Part shown: in pieces, positions 18,687-27,838 of the stretch | How positions within the stretch are numbered: position 1 is the first letter of the stretch | Layout: every line of letters starts with the position of its first letter | Assembly: GCA_963663775.1 (NCBI GenBank) | Contig: OY760624.1 | Location: 2,356,001 to 2,420,000 of the forward strand | Direction of reading: 5' to 3' | Source: G963663775 sp963663775 | GTDB taxonomy: Bacteria; Bacillota; Clostridia; Oscillospirales; Butyricicoccaceae | Length of the DNA: 64,000 nt | Made by a program: the position numbers and the translations under genes | The notes under the pieces: model-generated | What the model saw: only the letters and a program-made list of their open reading frames with translations | Databases searched by the model: none | What the model was told of the DNA's origin: nothing

Positions 18687-18835
18687 GGGGATGCTTGCTG
18701 CTGCGATTGGCATGCAGCATACCTTGAAAAAGTAGCTGTTGCGCAAAAAAAGAAAGGTGTGGACGGTGTGGCACTTTGATTGCGAATGTTCGATGTAGCG
18801 ACATGGAATTTCTTAGCGCATATGATAAAAACCTG

Positions 18836-18864
18836 TTGAATTTTGTAGAAAAATGTGTGATAAT
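18836..18864 (+). promoter_or_regulatory. Extended -10 promoter of the CIS locus
   Basis: TTGAAT (18836-18841), a 17-base spacer, then GATAAT (18859-18864) preceded by TGT, an extended -10. It directly precedes the first gene of the injection-system locus and is the best promoter seen at its left end. Confidence 0.75.
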
Positions 18865-18914
18865 AGAATTGTATTTCATAGAAGTTGACAAGAGAAGTAT
18901 TGGGAGAGTGCAAT

Positions 18915-20258
18915 ATGGTCTTTACGGTCAATCAAGTGCTTGTTAAAGAAAATATTGAAAAACAAGAAACACTATATTTTCAGCAGACGGATGAATTTTT
19001 TAATTATCCGATGGCAATGGGAGATTTTTTTGAGTTCACTAATGGGCTACATAGAAATCAAGAATTTGAAATTGGTGCATGGATTGCCCAACAGACAGAG
19101 CAAGAAAAACGCAACCAAACCTATCTTTGCTTGCAGCGAGAAAAAAAGAAATTACAGGAAAAAATGCATTTGGCACGTGGACGCACAGAAATACATCAGT
19201 ATCGCCTGCAAATAAAAGCAGTTTCCGAAAAACTCAAGCAAGCCGAGATGGAATATCATGAAAAAGCCCTGCATGGCTATTATCAACAAAATCAAATCAA
19301 AGGACATCAAATTTTGGTGTATAAGCATCATTTGATGTTGAACAGCCTGAAAAATATTCAGCGAATTTTGCCCGAACTACAAGAAAAAAATCTGCATTGG
19401 CTGCAGAATATTCCGATTTTCACGGAAAATATGGAGGAACTCAGCGCACTGAAAAAAGAAAATCTAGCGATTGAGGGAGGACCCTGCCTGTTTGGAACAG
19501 ACGAAGTGGATTTGCTTGCAGTGCTGCAAGACGGCACAAGGTTTACCTTTGATTGTGACAGTGGTGTGTGTGTACAGGGGGACTGCACACTGCAGCAAGC
19601 GGCGTTTTTCCAAGAATATGGTAAAGAAATCGCAGAAATTTCGTTTGTATGCCGAAAAGATGGATTCTCTGTGCAGGAAGCGGAGCTTTTGGAAGCCATG
19701 TTCGGTATTGCGTCGGCACTAAAATGTCGTCTCTTGATTTCCTTACCCGATATGGCATATAAAAAATTTTTTTGCGAGCTTATAAAGCCGTTGCCAGAGC
19801 AGGTACAGCAACGTGCGATAGAAAATTATACAAAAGTCCTCTATCAAATTACAGATTTATATCTTTCGGCCATTGAAATCTATCAAAAACGATATACAGT
19901 GACGCAAATAGAAGTGCTGCATGAGCGAAATCACGCCGTGTATGCGGTGTTTTTGCAGAAACGCTCTCAATTTTGCTCATTAGAAAATGTGACCACATGC
20001 AATGAAGAACGCCGCAGCTCAATTTATGACTATATTTGTATGCCGGCAACGCCGCATTATTTATGGAATATCTCAAACATTTTAGAAATAAACAGTACAG
20101 ATGAGGCGGATTCTGTTCGAAAGTGCATCAAATATCATAAAAAAGCGGTGCATTTTCATCAAATCATGCTGCCGGAAAAAGTCAGCACAGACGGAAAGAA
20201 CACGGTATTTCGGGCATCACGCGCCCAGAAGGGATATAGAAACCTGCAGCAGCTTTAG
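18915..20258 (+). CDS. Unknown protein, first gene of the CIS locus
   Basis: I do not recognise this 447-residue protein. It has no signal peptide or membrane helix. Residues about 65-150 are a charged coiled-coil-like stretch (RKKLQEKMHLARGRTEI is typical of it in composition), followed by a mixed alpha/beta part with several cysteines (CDSGVCVQGDC). ATG 18915 is used rather than the TTG at 18885 because GGGAGAG lies 7 bases before it. A strong promoter is directly upstream and the receptor-like MFS gene is 25 bases downstream, so a cytoplasmic regulatory or scaffold role for the injection system is the best guess. Confidence 0.6.
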   Translation: MVFTVNQVLVKENIEKQETLYFQQTDEFFNYPMAMGDFFEFTNGLHRNQEFEIGAWIAQQTEQEKRNQTYLCLQREKKKLQEKMHLARGRTEIHQYRLQIKAVSEKLKQAEMEYHEKALHGYYQQNQIKGHQILVYKHHLMLNSLKNIQRILPELQEKNLHWLQNIPIFTENMEELSALKKENLAIEGGPCLFGTDEVDLLAVLQDGTRFTFDCDSGVCVQGDCTLQQAAFFQEYGKEIAEISFVCRKDGFSVQEAELLEAMFGIASALKCRLLISLPDMAYKKFFCELIKPLPEQVQQRAIENYTKVLYQITDLYLSAIEIYQKRYTVTQIEVLHERNHAVYAVFLQKRSQFCSLENVTTCNEERRSSIYDYICMPATPHYLWNISNILEINSTDEADSVRKCIKYHKKAVHFHQIMLPEKVSTDGKNTVFRASRAQKGYRNLQQL

Positions 20259-20283
20259 ACAACAGGAGTAGGGTGGGGTGACC

Positions 20284-23200
20284 ATGCAGAAAAGAGAGAA
20301 ATTGAAAAAAACAGGGGTTTGGTTGGGTATCATTTCCATTGCTTTGATGATAGTATTGGTGTTTATGCAGCAGCAGCTGACGGGTACGCCGTGGATCAAA
20401 GAGATTGCATTGGAGGCAACCTCTAGTATTGTAACAGATACGCAGGGCGATTATTTGGTGATTGACCAAGGCAGCAGTCGGGTTTCTAGCATTACTAAGG
20501 ACGGGGAATGGCTGTTTTCGATGAATGCCGGCAATACTATTAGCAAATCATTTCAAAATGCTTTAGCAGTTTATCAGGACGAATCGGGTGAAATTTTTAT
20601 CCGTGATGTGGTCTGGAAAAGCAATGGCATGGAGATAGACAGCGAGCGCATTTTACAATATAATTCTGTCGGCAAATTTGAAAAAATTGCATATGAGATG
20701 CAGTATCCATCGAATGAAAATTCGGACAAAGAGGGCGTGTATAAACCACGTATTTATGGACCTTTTGTATACCAAAATGCATTTTATGTTTTGGAAGTGA
20801 AAAATAATGCGATTTTGGTAAAAAACATGCAGGATGACAAAACCGTTCGCACGGTATATTATGCAAGTTCCGGCAAAGTCATTTCTGATTTGGAAATGGG
20901 AACGGATGGTTTGCTCTATTTTGTGGACAAACGAGGCTTCATTTTGCACGAAACAGGCACGGGCATTATGGAAACCGTGTATCAAGGCTATGGCGAAATT
21001 GGTATAGATTGCAGCTTGCCTTGGGATTTTTCGATTAACCAAAGTGGCGACAGCGTCTTCACAGATTTGGGAAAGCGTACCGTAGAAGCCGTACAGGCAG
21101 ACGGCAGCATATCAGAGTGCATCGGTTTGGGCGAGGTTTCGGGTGCTCCTTTGGATGCGTTTGGGGATAATCCGATTTATTATCGAGTGAATTTGGGGCA
21201 TGATGGACAAATCGGCATTGCATATGATGATTCTATTTTTGTCAAATCGAAAGATGGCACGGTGTTGCTCAACAGCAGTCTGATACCGATTGCAAAATCA
21301 GCAATTACGTGGCGATGGACATTGTTTTGCCTTTTGGTATTGGCAATTGTGTTGGCAGTTACATCCATTGTCTGTTTGACCCTTGTATTGTTGCACGGCG
21401 TGGAAATTTCGACCGGTACAAAAATTGCATGTATCGTGTTGTTTTCCATGCTTGCGGCAAGTGCGATAGTGGCATCTATATCATTTAAAACGACAAATCA
21501 GCAATATATCGAAATGGTTTTTGACAGAATGCTGATTGCGGCACAAGATGTCAGCGAAGTTGTTGATACCACGGCGTTGGAAAGCATTGATTCTCCGGAT
21601 GATTATTACAATACAGAATATATGACGCTGAAAAGGTCGTTGGAAAGCGTTATCAATAAAAAATATTCATGGAATCGAGATATTTATTGTAATATTTACC
21701 GTTACAAGGATAGCGTACTGTATGCGCCGATTTATTTAGACCAGAGTGTCGGTGCATTTTATCCATTGCCGATTTATGACCAATTAGATGCGTTGGAGAG
21801 CGGAAAAATTCAAAAATTCTATATGACTCAAACCTCCAGCGGCATGTGGATGTATGTATACGTGCCATTGTATAATGCGGCACAAGAAATTATTGGCATT
21901 ATTGATGTGGGCATGGATATGAATTCTTATGTGCGACAGACCAGAACCATGTATATTCATGTGATGTTCAGTGTCTTAGCGGCATGCATTATTATGCAGA
22001 TGTTGATTATTCAAGCAACTGCGTTTTATGAATTTTATCGCAAACGTAAGCGTATACGTGCGCAAAACGGTGGCACGTTAGGAAAAGAGCCCATCGGTTT
22101 TTTGCAGCCTATCGTTTTCACGGTGTTTTTTGCATTCAATCTACCGACTGCATTTTTGCCGAACTACAGCACGGACTTCTATGTTTCATTATGGGGGCTA
22201 CCGAAGGAATTTGTGGTAGCACTGCCAATTTCGATGAATCTGCTGGCAACGGCGGTGAGTTCTCTGGTGAGCAGTTTTGTCATTGAGCGTATCGGTTCAC
22301 GGAAAGTGGGCGTGTTTGGAACACTGCTCACCGCAGTGGCGTATATCGGTGTAGCGTTTGCAGACCATTATCTGTCCTTTTTGGTAGCAATGCTCTTGGC
22401 AGGCGCAGGATTGGGTACGGTTTTAAACGCTGTAAATTCCTATATTGCGATGCAGAATGATGAATCAGAGCGTGCGGCTGGATTTACCATGTATAATGCT
22501 GCATTTTTTGGCGGATTCAATTGTGGCACGGTTGTCGGGGCGTTGCTTGCGTCTACCATGGGGATGCGTGTAGTGTTTATTGCCGTTTCGCTGTGCATGG
22601 CAATCCCGTTGGTATTGATTTTAAAATTTATGTACGGTGAAAAAGCAGCGGAATCGGTTCAAGTGCATACGCAAGAGGCATCTTCCGTGAGTGTGCTGCG
22701 ATTCCTGTTCAATCCAAAAATCCTGCTGTTTTTGGTTTTCGGATACATCCCTTACATGATTGCAGGACATTTTTTGTATTACTTCTTGCCTATTTTTGGC
22801 GTTACAATCGGTTTGACAGAAACCTCTATCAGTCAACTGATGCTGGTGAATGGTGTCTGTGTATTGATGCTGACATGGATTAGCAATGAATTGTTCATCA
22901 AGCGGCTGAAGCTGCGTGTTTCGGTTATCTGCGCACTTTTGATTTTGGCAATGGCATTTTTGGTGTTCGCATTTATGCAAAGCGTGATAGGTATTATCCT
23001 TACGATTATTCTCATAAGTTTGGCGAACAGCTTTGGCGCATCCGCTATGAGCTTGTATTTTTCTGAGCAAAAATTGACCAGAAGCTATGGAAACGGAAAG
23101 GCGATGGGCATTTTTTCACTGTTTGAAAACATTGGAGATACCGCAGGGCCATTTGTATTCAGTTTCATTCTGGCAGGCAGTTTGATGGGTGGATTTCGGA

Positions 23201-23295
23201 TGCTGGCAATTGCGTACGGGGTTGCCGCAGTCATTTTCCTGCTTTCCAGTGTTGGACGAAAAAAGACCTTATCCGACACTTCTGAGGAGCAATAG
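20284..23295 (+). CDS. Receptor-like membrane protein with C-terminal MFS transporter domain
   Basis: A 1003-residue fusion. After a first membrane helix (about 10-30) comes an extracellular region with beta-propeller-like repeats (about 35-330; repeated Gly-Asp and Tyr-Leu/Phe-Val-Asp patterns), two helices (about 345-400), a second extracellular, Cache-like sensory region (about 405-555), a helix (about 565-585), a basic linker (YRKRKRIR), then about 12 helices of a major facilitator domain to the C-terminus. The same layout with a different output domain occurs at 59200. ATG 20284 follows GGTGGGG. The transported substrate is unknown. Placement suggests a sensor for the CIS locus; this is inference. 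Confidence 0.72.
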   Translation: MQKREKLKKTGVWLGIISIALMIVLVFMQQQLTGTPWIKEIALEATSSIVTDTQGDYLVIDQGSSRVSSITKDGEWLFSMNAGNTISKSFQNALAVYQDESGEIFIRDVVWKSNGMEIDSERILQYNSVGKFEKIAYEMQYPSNENSDKEGVYKPRIYGPFVYQNAFYVLEVKNNAILVKNMQDDKTVRTVYYASSGKVISDLEMGTDGLLYFVDKRGFILHETGTGIMETVYQGYGEIGIDCSLPWDFSINQSGDSVFTDLGKRTVEAVQADGSISECIGLGEVSGAPLDAFGDNPIYYRVNLGHDGQIGIAYDDSIFVKSKDGTVLLNSSLIPIAKSAITWRWTLFCLLVLAIVLAVTSIVCLTLVLLHGVEISTGTKIACIVLFSMLAASAIVASISFKTTNQQYIEMVFDRMLIAAQDVSEVVDTTALESIDSPDDYYNTEYMTLKRSLESVINKKYSWNRDIYCNIYRYKDSVLYAPIYLDQSVGAFYPLPIYDQLDALESGKIQKFYMTQTSSGMWMYVYVPLYNAAQEIIGIIDVGMDMNSYVRQTRTMYIHVMFSVLAACIIMQMLIIQATAFYEFYRKRKRIRAQNGGTLGKEPIGFLQPIVFTVFFAFNLPTAFLPNYSTDFYVSLWGLPKEFVVALPISMNLLATAVSSLVSSFVIERIGSRKVGVFGTLLTAVAYIGVAFADHYLSFLVAMLLAGAGLGTVLNAVNSYIAMQNDESERAAGFTMYNAAFFGGFNCGTVVGALLASTMGMRVVFIAVSLCMAIPLVLILKFMYGEKAAESVQVHTQEASSVSVLRFLFNPKILLFLVFGYIPYMIAGHFLYYFLPIFGVTIGLTETSISQLMLVNGVCVLMLTWISNELFIKRLKLRVSVICALLILAMAFLVFAFMQSVIGIILTIILISLANSFGASAMSLYFSEQKLTRSYGNGKAMGIFSLFENIGDTAGPFVFSFILAGSLMGGFRMLAIAYGVAAVIFLLSSVGRKKTLSDTSEEQ

Positions 23296-23304
23296 GAGGG
23301 TATT

Positions 23305-23895
23305 ATGGCAAATTATACCGTAATTGCAGACATCAGCAAGACCATTGTAGAGATGTTGCGTGCACATGCGGTGCCTGAGCCAATTGCAAAGGCGGAACAA
23401 ATCGGCACGTGCAGTCCCCAAGCACGGGGCGGGTATGTGGTGGGTATTCATCCCTATGACATTAAAGAAAATGCAGAAAACCGCCGCATCGATGCGATTG
23501 TGTTGCCGGATGGACGTGTGCAAAATCCACCGGTGGAATATACCGTATATTATATGCTTTCTGTAGTCAGTAAAGCAGAAGCTGCAACAAAATCCATGGA
23601 TGAACAGCGAATTATGGGGAAAGTTCTGCAATTGCTGAAGGATTATGCGGTATTGCAAGAGCAATATATGCCCGAACCGCTACGCATGAGCGGAGAGCGG
23701 CTGACCATTGAATTTTTGTCCATGGAGTTGGAGGATAAAGTGAAAATCTGGAGTATGTTCAACGAACCCTATCAGCTATGCACATTTTTTTCCGTCAGTC
23801 CAATCCTTGTGGACTCCTCTATCATAAAAACATCTGCAAAACGTGTTACATCGGTTCATTTTGATGCAAAACAGAAAGACAGGGGACGCTCGTGA
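23305..23895 (+). CDS. Pvc16/Afp16-like cap or tube terminator protein (DUF4255)
   Basis: In eCIS particles Pvc16/Afp16 caps the tube-sheath end. ADISKTIVEMLRAHA at the N-terminus, the central PVEYTVYYMLSVVS and the C-terminal WSMFNEPYQLCTFFSVSPI segments follow the DUF4255 pattern (usually an LW.. or W..FN..Y..S..Y.V.PV line). At 196 residues it is typical. AGGAGGG precedes ATG. It overlaps the next gene by GTGA. This is the first unambiguous particle gene of the locus. Confidence 0.82.
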   Translation: MANYTVIADISKTIVEMLRAHAVPEPIAKAEQIGTCSPQARGGYVVGIHPYDIKENAENRRIDAIVLPDGRVQNPPVEYTVYYMLSVVSKAEAATKSMDEQRIMGKVLQLLKDYAVLQEQYMPEPLRMSGERLTIEFLSMELEDKVKIWSMFNEPYQLCTFFSVSPILVDSSIIKTSAKRVTSVHFDAKQKDRGRS

Positions 23896-24638
23896 GATTG
23901 TTACATTATGCTGCAATTGTACTGCGGATAGTCGATGCCTATACGGGCGAAGTGCTGAGAAATGCGGTTGCGCAATGCCTAAATCGACAGACGGCAGGGA
24001 TTCGAAATCATGAAGGACACTGCCTGTTTTCTAATTTGCCGCTTGGAACATACGAATTTGAAGTTTCTTGTGTGGGATACTGTATACAGCACATACAAGT
24101 CGCATTTTTGCAATTGGATGCGCCGCAGATGATAACGGTGCGGCTGGCATATTGTCAAACGCATCCGCAGCTGCGCCAGATACCGCATCGACTGCTTCTG
24201 CTGCGTACCGAGCAAGGTGTGCTGGCACATACCGACCTTACGCTGTGCATGAAAAGCCAAGCGCCTTTGCTGCGGGTCATTGCACCTGCGGCAAAGGGAA
24301 ATACGGTTCTTGCGTTGAGCGGTGCAGGGAAGGTTTCGTTTTTGCAGCGGGAATTTCGCACAGAACAGGGCGAACCTTTGGTGTTGCGCGGGTTTGCGGA
24401 TGAGCAAAATCAATATACGCTCGCAGAACCTTTGAAGAAAGCCATTAAAACGGGTAGTTCACTCTGCCCCATATGGAATTTTAAAACCGATGATGAAGGG
24501 GCATGCATTCTGCCAATTGAGCGATTGTTGATGAATCGAGAGGAAGCTGCCTTTGTGGTGGAATGTGCCGAGAAACGCAGAGAAATCATCATACAGTTAC
24601 ATGGAAATGAACCGCAAACCGTTTGCATAGAAATTTGA
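23892..24638 (+). CDS. Carboxypeptidase-regulatory-like (CNA-B fold) domain protein of the CIS locus
   Basis: The N-terminal 90 residues read as a CarboxypepD_reg-like beta sandwich (RIVDAYTGEVLRNA, then NLPLGTYEFEV with the usual GxYxFxV strand). The C-terminal half has beta-rich segments, including WNFKTDDEGACILPI. No signal peptide, so it is probably assembled in the cytoplasm with the particle. It starts with GTG overlapping the DUF4255 stop. Similar beta-sandwich proteins decorate or tip CIS particles; the exact role is unknown. Confidence 0.55.
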   Translation: MRLLHYAAIVLRIVDAYTGEVLRNAVAQCLNRQTAGIRNHEGHCLFSNLPLGTYEFEVSCVGYCIQHIQVAFLQLDAPQMITVRLAYCQTHPQLRQIPHRLLLLRTEQGVLAHTDLTLCMKSQAPLLRVIAPAAKGNTVLALSGAGKVSFLQREFRTEQGEPLVLRGFADEQNQYTLAEPLKKAIKTGSSLCPIWNFKTDDEGACILPIERLLMNREEAAFVVECAEKRREIIIQLHGNEPQTVCIEI

Positions 24639-24648
24639 GGTGAAAAAG

Positions 24649-25035
24649 ATGGGCTTTGCAGTGTGTGGGGGGGCGATGTGCATGTGCACCTTTGGAGTTG
24701 CACCAAGTACATTCAATGTACTTCCGATGAATCAAACCATGAATATCATGCCGTTGGCAACCATTATGGATAATATTCCAATGGTGAATGTGATGCCATT
24801 CGGGATGTGTAATTCTATGGCTAACCCAGCAGTCGCTTCCGCAACCGCAGCCGCAATGGGCGTTTTGACCCCCATGCCATGCGTTCCCGTCACAACGGCA
24901 CCTTGGACACCGGGCAGTGCAACGGTCATGATTGCCAACAAGCCTGCACTCAATAACTCCTCTAAGTTAATGTGCATGTGGGGCGGCAGCATTTCCATTA
25001 CAATGCCGGGGCAGCAATCTATTCAAGTTCCATAA
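24649..25035 (+). CDS. PAAR-like spike-tip protein (DUF4280)
   Basis: DUF4280 proteins are PAAR-like caps expected on the membrane-piercing spike. The strong family signature is visible: VLPMNQ, MATIMDNIPMVNVMPFG-like line, MCNSMANP, MGVLTPMPCVPVTTAPW, and ALNNSSKLMCMWGG with a beta-turn end. Several Cys and Met residues may bind metal. ATG 24649 is chosen because GAGG lies 8 bases before it. At 128 residues it is complete. It would sit on the gp5-like protein encoded at 48755. Confidence 0.85.
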   Translation: MGFAVCGGAMCMCTFGVAPSTFNVLPMNQTMNIMPLATIMDNIPMVNVMPFGMCNSMANPAVASATAAAMGVLTPMPCVPVTTAPWTPGSATVMIANKPALNNSSKLMCMWGGSISITMPGQQSIQVP

Positions 25036-25081
25036 GCGCAGGAAGGATTCAGAAACCGCAAGAAAGGAGGTAAGTTTTTGC

Positions 25082-27235
25082 ATGGATGCTATATTTGATG
25101 CCGTGTTTCCGCGTGTACTTTTCGGAAAGCCATATCAAACCCAGTTAGCGTATATCACGGATTTGGTGAAGCAGGCGGAGTTGACCTTGACCGCATATCT
25201 GCAACTGCATAGCGGGAGCTATTCTGCTGTAGACCGCTTGCGAGGTGTCATTATCACGCAGGAGCAGGTGCAAAAATCGCTTTGCCAGAACAGAGATATG
25301 ACACAATATCATTCAGTTCTGATGCATTATCGGGAAAAGGCATCCTTTTTGATAGAAAGTCGTTTGGAAAAGACGAAGCTATTTCTGAAAATGGTATATC
25401 TTGCAGATATTTTCAAGCTAAATGATTTAGAGCAGTTTTATTTTATCCTATGTCTTATGCCATATTTTGAGAAAAAATATGAGCATATTTTTGGATTTTT
25501 GCAAAATGATGTGACACAGATACACCCATCCTGCGAGTTGGCAATCCAACTTTATCATTTTACAGAGCATTTTTCAGAAATTCCAAATGCACAGAAACTG
25601 CGATATGAGCTGCAAAAAAAGTTTCATCTGCTTTGTTTTGAAGATGCGGAAGGTACGCTCGATGCGCAACTGCTGCAGTTTGTAATGTTTGATGCGGCAA
25701 GTTCCTATCAAATACCGTTTGCGAAGCTACAGATACCAGAGCAATCCGAGCAGAACCTCCCCGCAATGGGCGAAATCGTAGAGCAATTGGTGCAGACCAT
25801 TTCATCGTATACAGGTACGGAAACACTGGTTTTTTATTTGCATGGGGCATCTGGGGCCGGAAAGAGAACCCTTGCGACACAGACGGCAGGGCAATTGGAT
25901 ATGGCAATTGTGCATGCGGATGTCCGTGGGTATGCGGAGCGAAGCGAGATAGAGCTGGAGCGGTGGATGCTACTTGTTTGTCGGCAAGTTTTACTGCAAC
26001 GTGCGTTTCTTTGTTTGGAAGGGATATTGACCGATGCGCAGGAAGATGTGCAATCTCAGCGACGATTGGCGTATCTTTTATCGATAGCAAAGCAATTTTG
26101 CGGCGTCATTTTCCTCTGTGCGGTGCGGGAGCGCCATGTTAGCTTGCATCAGACGGACATTATCTGGATGGATTGCCCTGTGCCACTACCGGATAAACCG
26201 CAAAGCATTGCACTATGGTCTTACTATATGCAGGGTTTTTCCTTTGCTGAATCCATTCCGGCGCATGAATTGGCAAATAAATTTCGGTTTACACCCGGTC
26301 AAATTGCAGGCACTATGGAAGCTGCAAGAAACAGGTTGCTGTGGAGTACACAGCAACCACTGGACAGAGCAACCTTGAGCAGCTGTGCCTATGAGCAGAT
26401 TGTGCACACGTTGGGGCAGCAAGCCACTTTGCTATATGCCAATTACAGCATGGAGCAGTTGATTTTGGCGGACGATGAAAAAGAAATGCTGCAAAGTGCA
26501 TGTGACCAGATTCGCTTGAAGCATATTGTATATGACCAGTGGGGATTCAATCGGCGGTTGACCTATGGACGAGGTGTCAGCATGCTGTTTGCAGGTCCGC
26601 CAGGTACAGGCAAAACCATGGCGGCACAGGTGGTGGCCAAAGAATTGAATATTGAGATTTACAAGGTTGATTTATCGCAAATTGTTTCCAAATATATTGG
26701 AGAAACCGAAAAAAATCTGAATGCGTTGTTTCAGGAAGCGCAGAAAAGCAATGTCATTTTGTTTTTTGATGAAACGGATGCATTGCTTGGAAAACGGACG
26801 GAAGTCAAGGATTCACACGATAAAAATGCAAACCTGGAAACCTCTTATCTGCTGCAAAAAATGGAGGAATATGAGGGAATCACCATTATGACCACCAACT
26901 ATTTGGAAAATATCGATTCCGCATTTTTTCGCCGCATCAGCTATGTCATTCATTTTCCGTTTCCGGATGAAGCTGCGCGGCTGCAGCTTTGGAAAACCAT
27001 TTTTCCGCAGGAATTACCGCAGTCGGATGAAATCGATTATGCTTATTTGGCACGTCAATTTGAAATTGCGGGCGGCAACATCAAAAATACAGCGGTAACA
27101 GCCGCATTTTTGGCTGCAAAAAACGAGGGAGAACTGCAAATGCAGCATATCATGAAAGCACTGAAATATGAAATGACCAAGCAGGGCAAAATCATGTTGG
27201 CAGAAGATTTTGGCGAGTACAGCTATCTACTATAA
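25082..27235 (+). CDS. AAA+ ATPase of CIS (Pvc15/Afp15-like)
   Basis: A 717-residue ATPase of the type that assists eCIS assembly or cargo loading. The N-terminal half (1-210) is helical. A first nucleotide-binding-like region near 255-330 has HGASGAGKRTL. A second, canonical AAA+ domain starts near 490 with AGPPGTGKTMAAQ, Walker B ILFFDETDALLGKR, sensor TTNYLENID, and arginine fingers AFFRR. AGGAGG precedes ATG. The location after the cap and tip genes matches eCIS organisation, where the ATPase and cap are neighbours. Confidence 0.88.
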   Translation: MDAIFDAVFPRVLFGKPYQTQLAYITDLVKQAELTLTAYLQLHSGSYSAVDRLRGVIITQEQVQKSLCQNRDMTQYHSVLMHYREKASFLIESRLEKTKLFLKMVYLADIFKLNDLEQFYFILCLMPYFEKKYEHIFGFLQNDVTQIHPSCELAIQLYHFTEHFSEIPNAQKLRYELQKKFHLLCFEDAEGTLDAQLLQFVMFDAASSYQIPFAKLQIPEQSEQNLPAMGEIVEQLVQTISSYTGTETLVFYLHGASGAGKRTLATQTAGQLDMAIVHADVRGYAERSEIELERWMLLVCRQVLLQRAFLCLEGILTDAQEDVQSQRRLAYLLSIAKQFCGVIFLCAVRERHVSLHQTDIIWMDCPVPLPDKPQSIALWSYYMQGFSFAESIPAHELANKFRFTPGQIAGTMEAARNRLLWSTQQPLDRATLSSCAYEQIVHTLGQQATLLYANYSMEQLILADDEKEMLQSACDQIRLKHIVYDQWGFNRRLTYGRGVSMLFAGPPGTGKTMAAQVVAKELNIEIYKVDLSQIVSKYIGETEKNLNALFQEAQKSNVILFFDETDALLGKRTEVKDSHDKNANLETSYLLQKMEEYEGITIMTTNYLENIDSAFFRRISYVIHFPFPDEAARLQLWKTIFPQELPQSDEIDYAYLARQFEIAGGNIKNTAVTAAFLAAKNEGELQMQHIMKALKYEMTKQGKIMLAEDFGEYSYLL

Positions 27236-27300
27236 GCACCTGATTGAGATAGTATTGCATACAGATTCTACGAAACTGGGTGGAAAGAAGGGAGAACATC

Positions 27301-27819
27301 ATGATGGACGAGATTTCTACAATCTACGCCGAAGCGCAAATGCAGATGCTCAAAACTGCGGCGGCAGACGGTGGCTATGGTGTGCAGGCAGTCGATACCC
27401 AGCAAACACCGATTCCGACCTTTCTGGTGGAGGCGGTTTCTCTATATCAAGAGGAAGATTGGAGCATTGCCTGCAATGTGGTACCGATGCACCATGGAAC
27501 GGATGCTTTCGTGTGCGTGCAATTGTATTTGGCATTTTCCAATGCGATTGCGGACGACAAAATGGAAACCATAGAGCGGTTTGTGAAAGCCCAAAATGAG
27601 CGCATGATGGTAGGAAATCTTTTGATATTTGGTGAACATGTCTGCATTAAATATGCGATGAGCTATGGATATGGCGAAACAATGGATGCCGATATGTTTC
27701 GTCATGCGATTCATATGGTTGCGATGCAGGCGGATATTATGGCGAAAAAATGCAATGATTTGATGGAAAACAAGATAGATTTAGATACTTTGCTGCAAAA
27801 ACATCCATTCAGCGTCTGA
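27301..27819 (+). CDS. YbjN/CesT-like candidate chaperone
   Basis: A 172-residue soluble protein with an alternating alpha/beta pattern resembling the YbjN or type III chaperone-like fold (FVCVQLYLAFSNAI, then VGNLLIFGEHVCIKYAMSY as a long strand pair, ending in a helix). The start is ATG 27301, since GGGAG precedes it; an upstream GTG frame start at 27280 has no such site. It sits 19 bases before the DUF4157 gene, so a role as its binding or loading chaperone is a reasonable but unproven guess. Confidence 0.5.
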   Translation: MMDEISTIYAEAQMQMLKTAAADGGYGVQAVDTQQTPIPTFLVEAVSLYQEEDWSIACNVVPMHHGTDAFVCVQLYLAFSNAIADDKMETIERFVKAQNERMMVGNLLIFGEHVCIKYAMSYGYGETMDADMFRHAIHMVAMQADIMAKKCNDLMENKIDLDTLLQKHPFSV

Positions 27820-27838
27820 AGAAAGAGGGAATTGGTCT

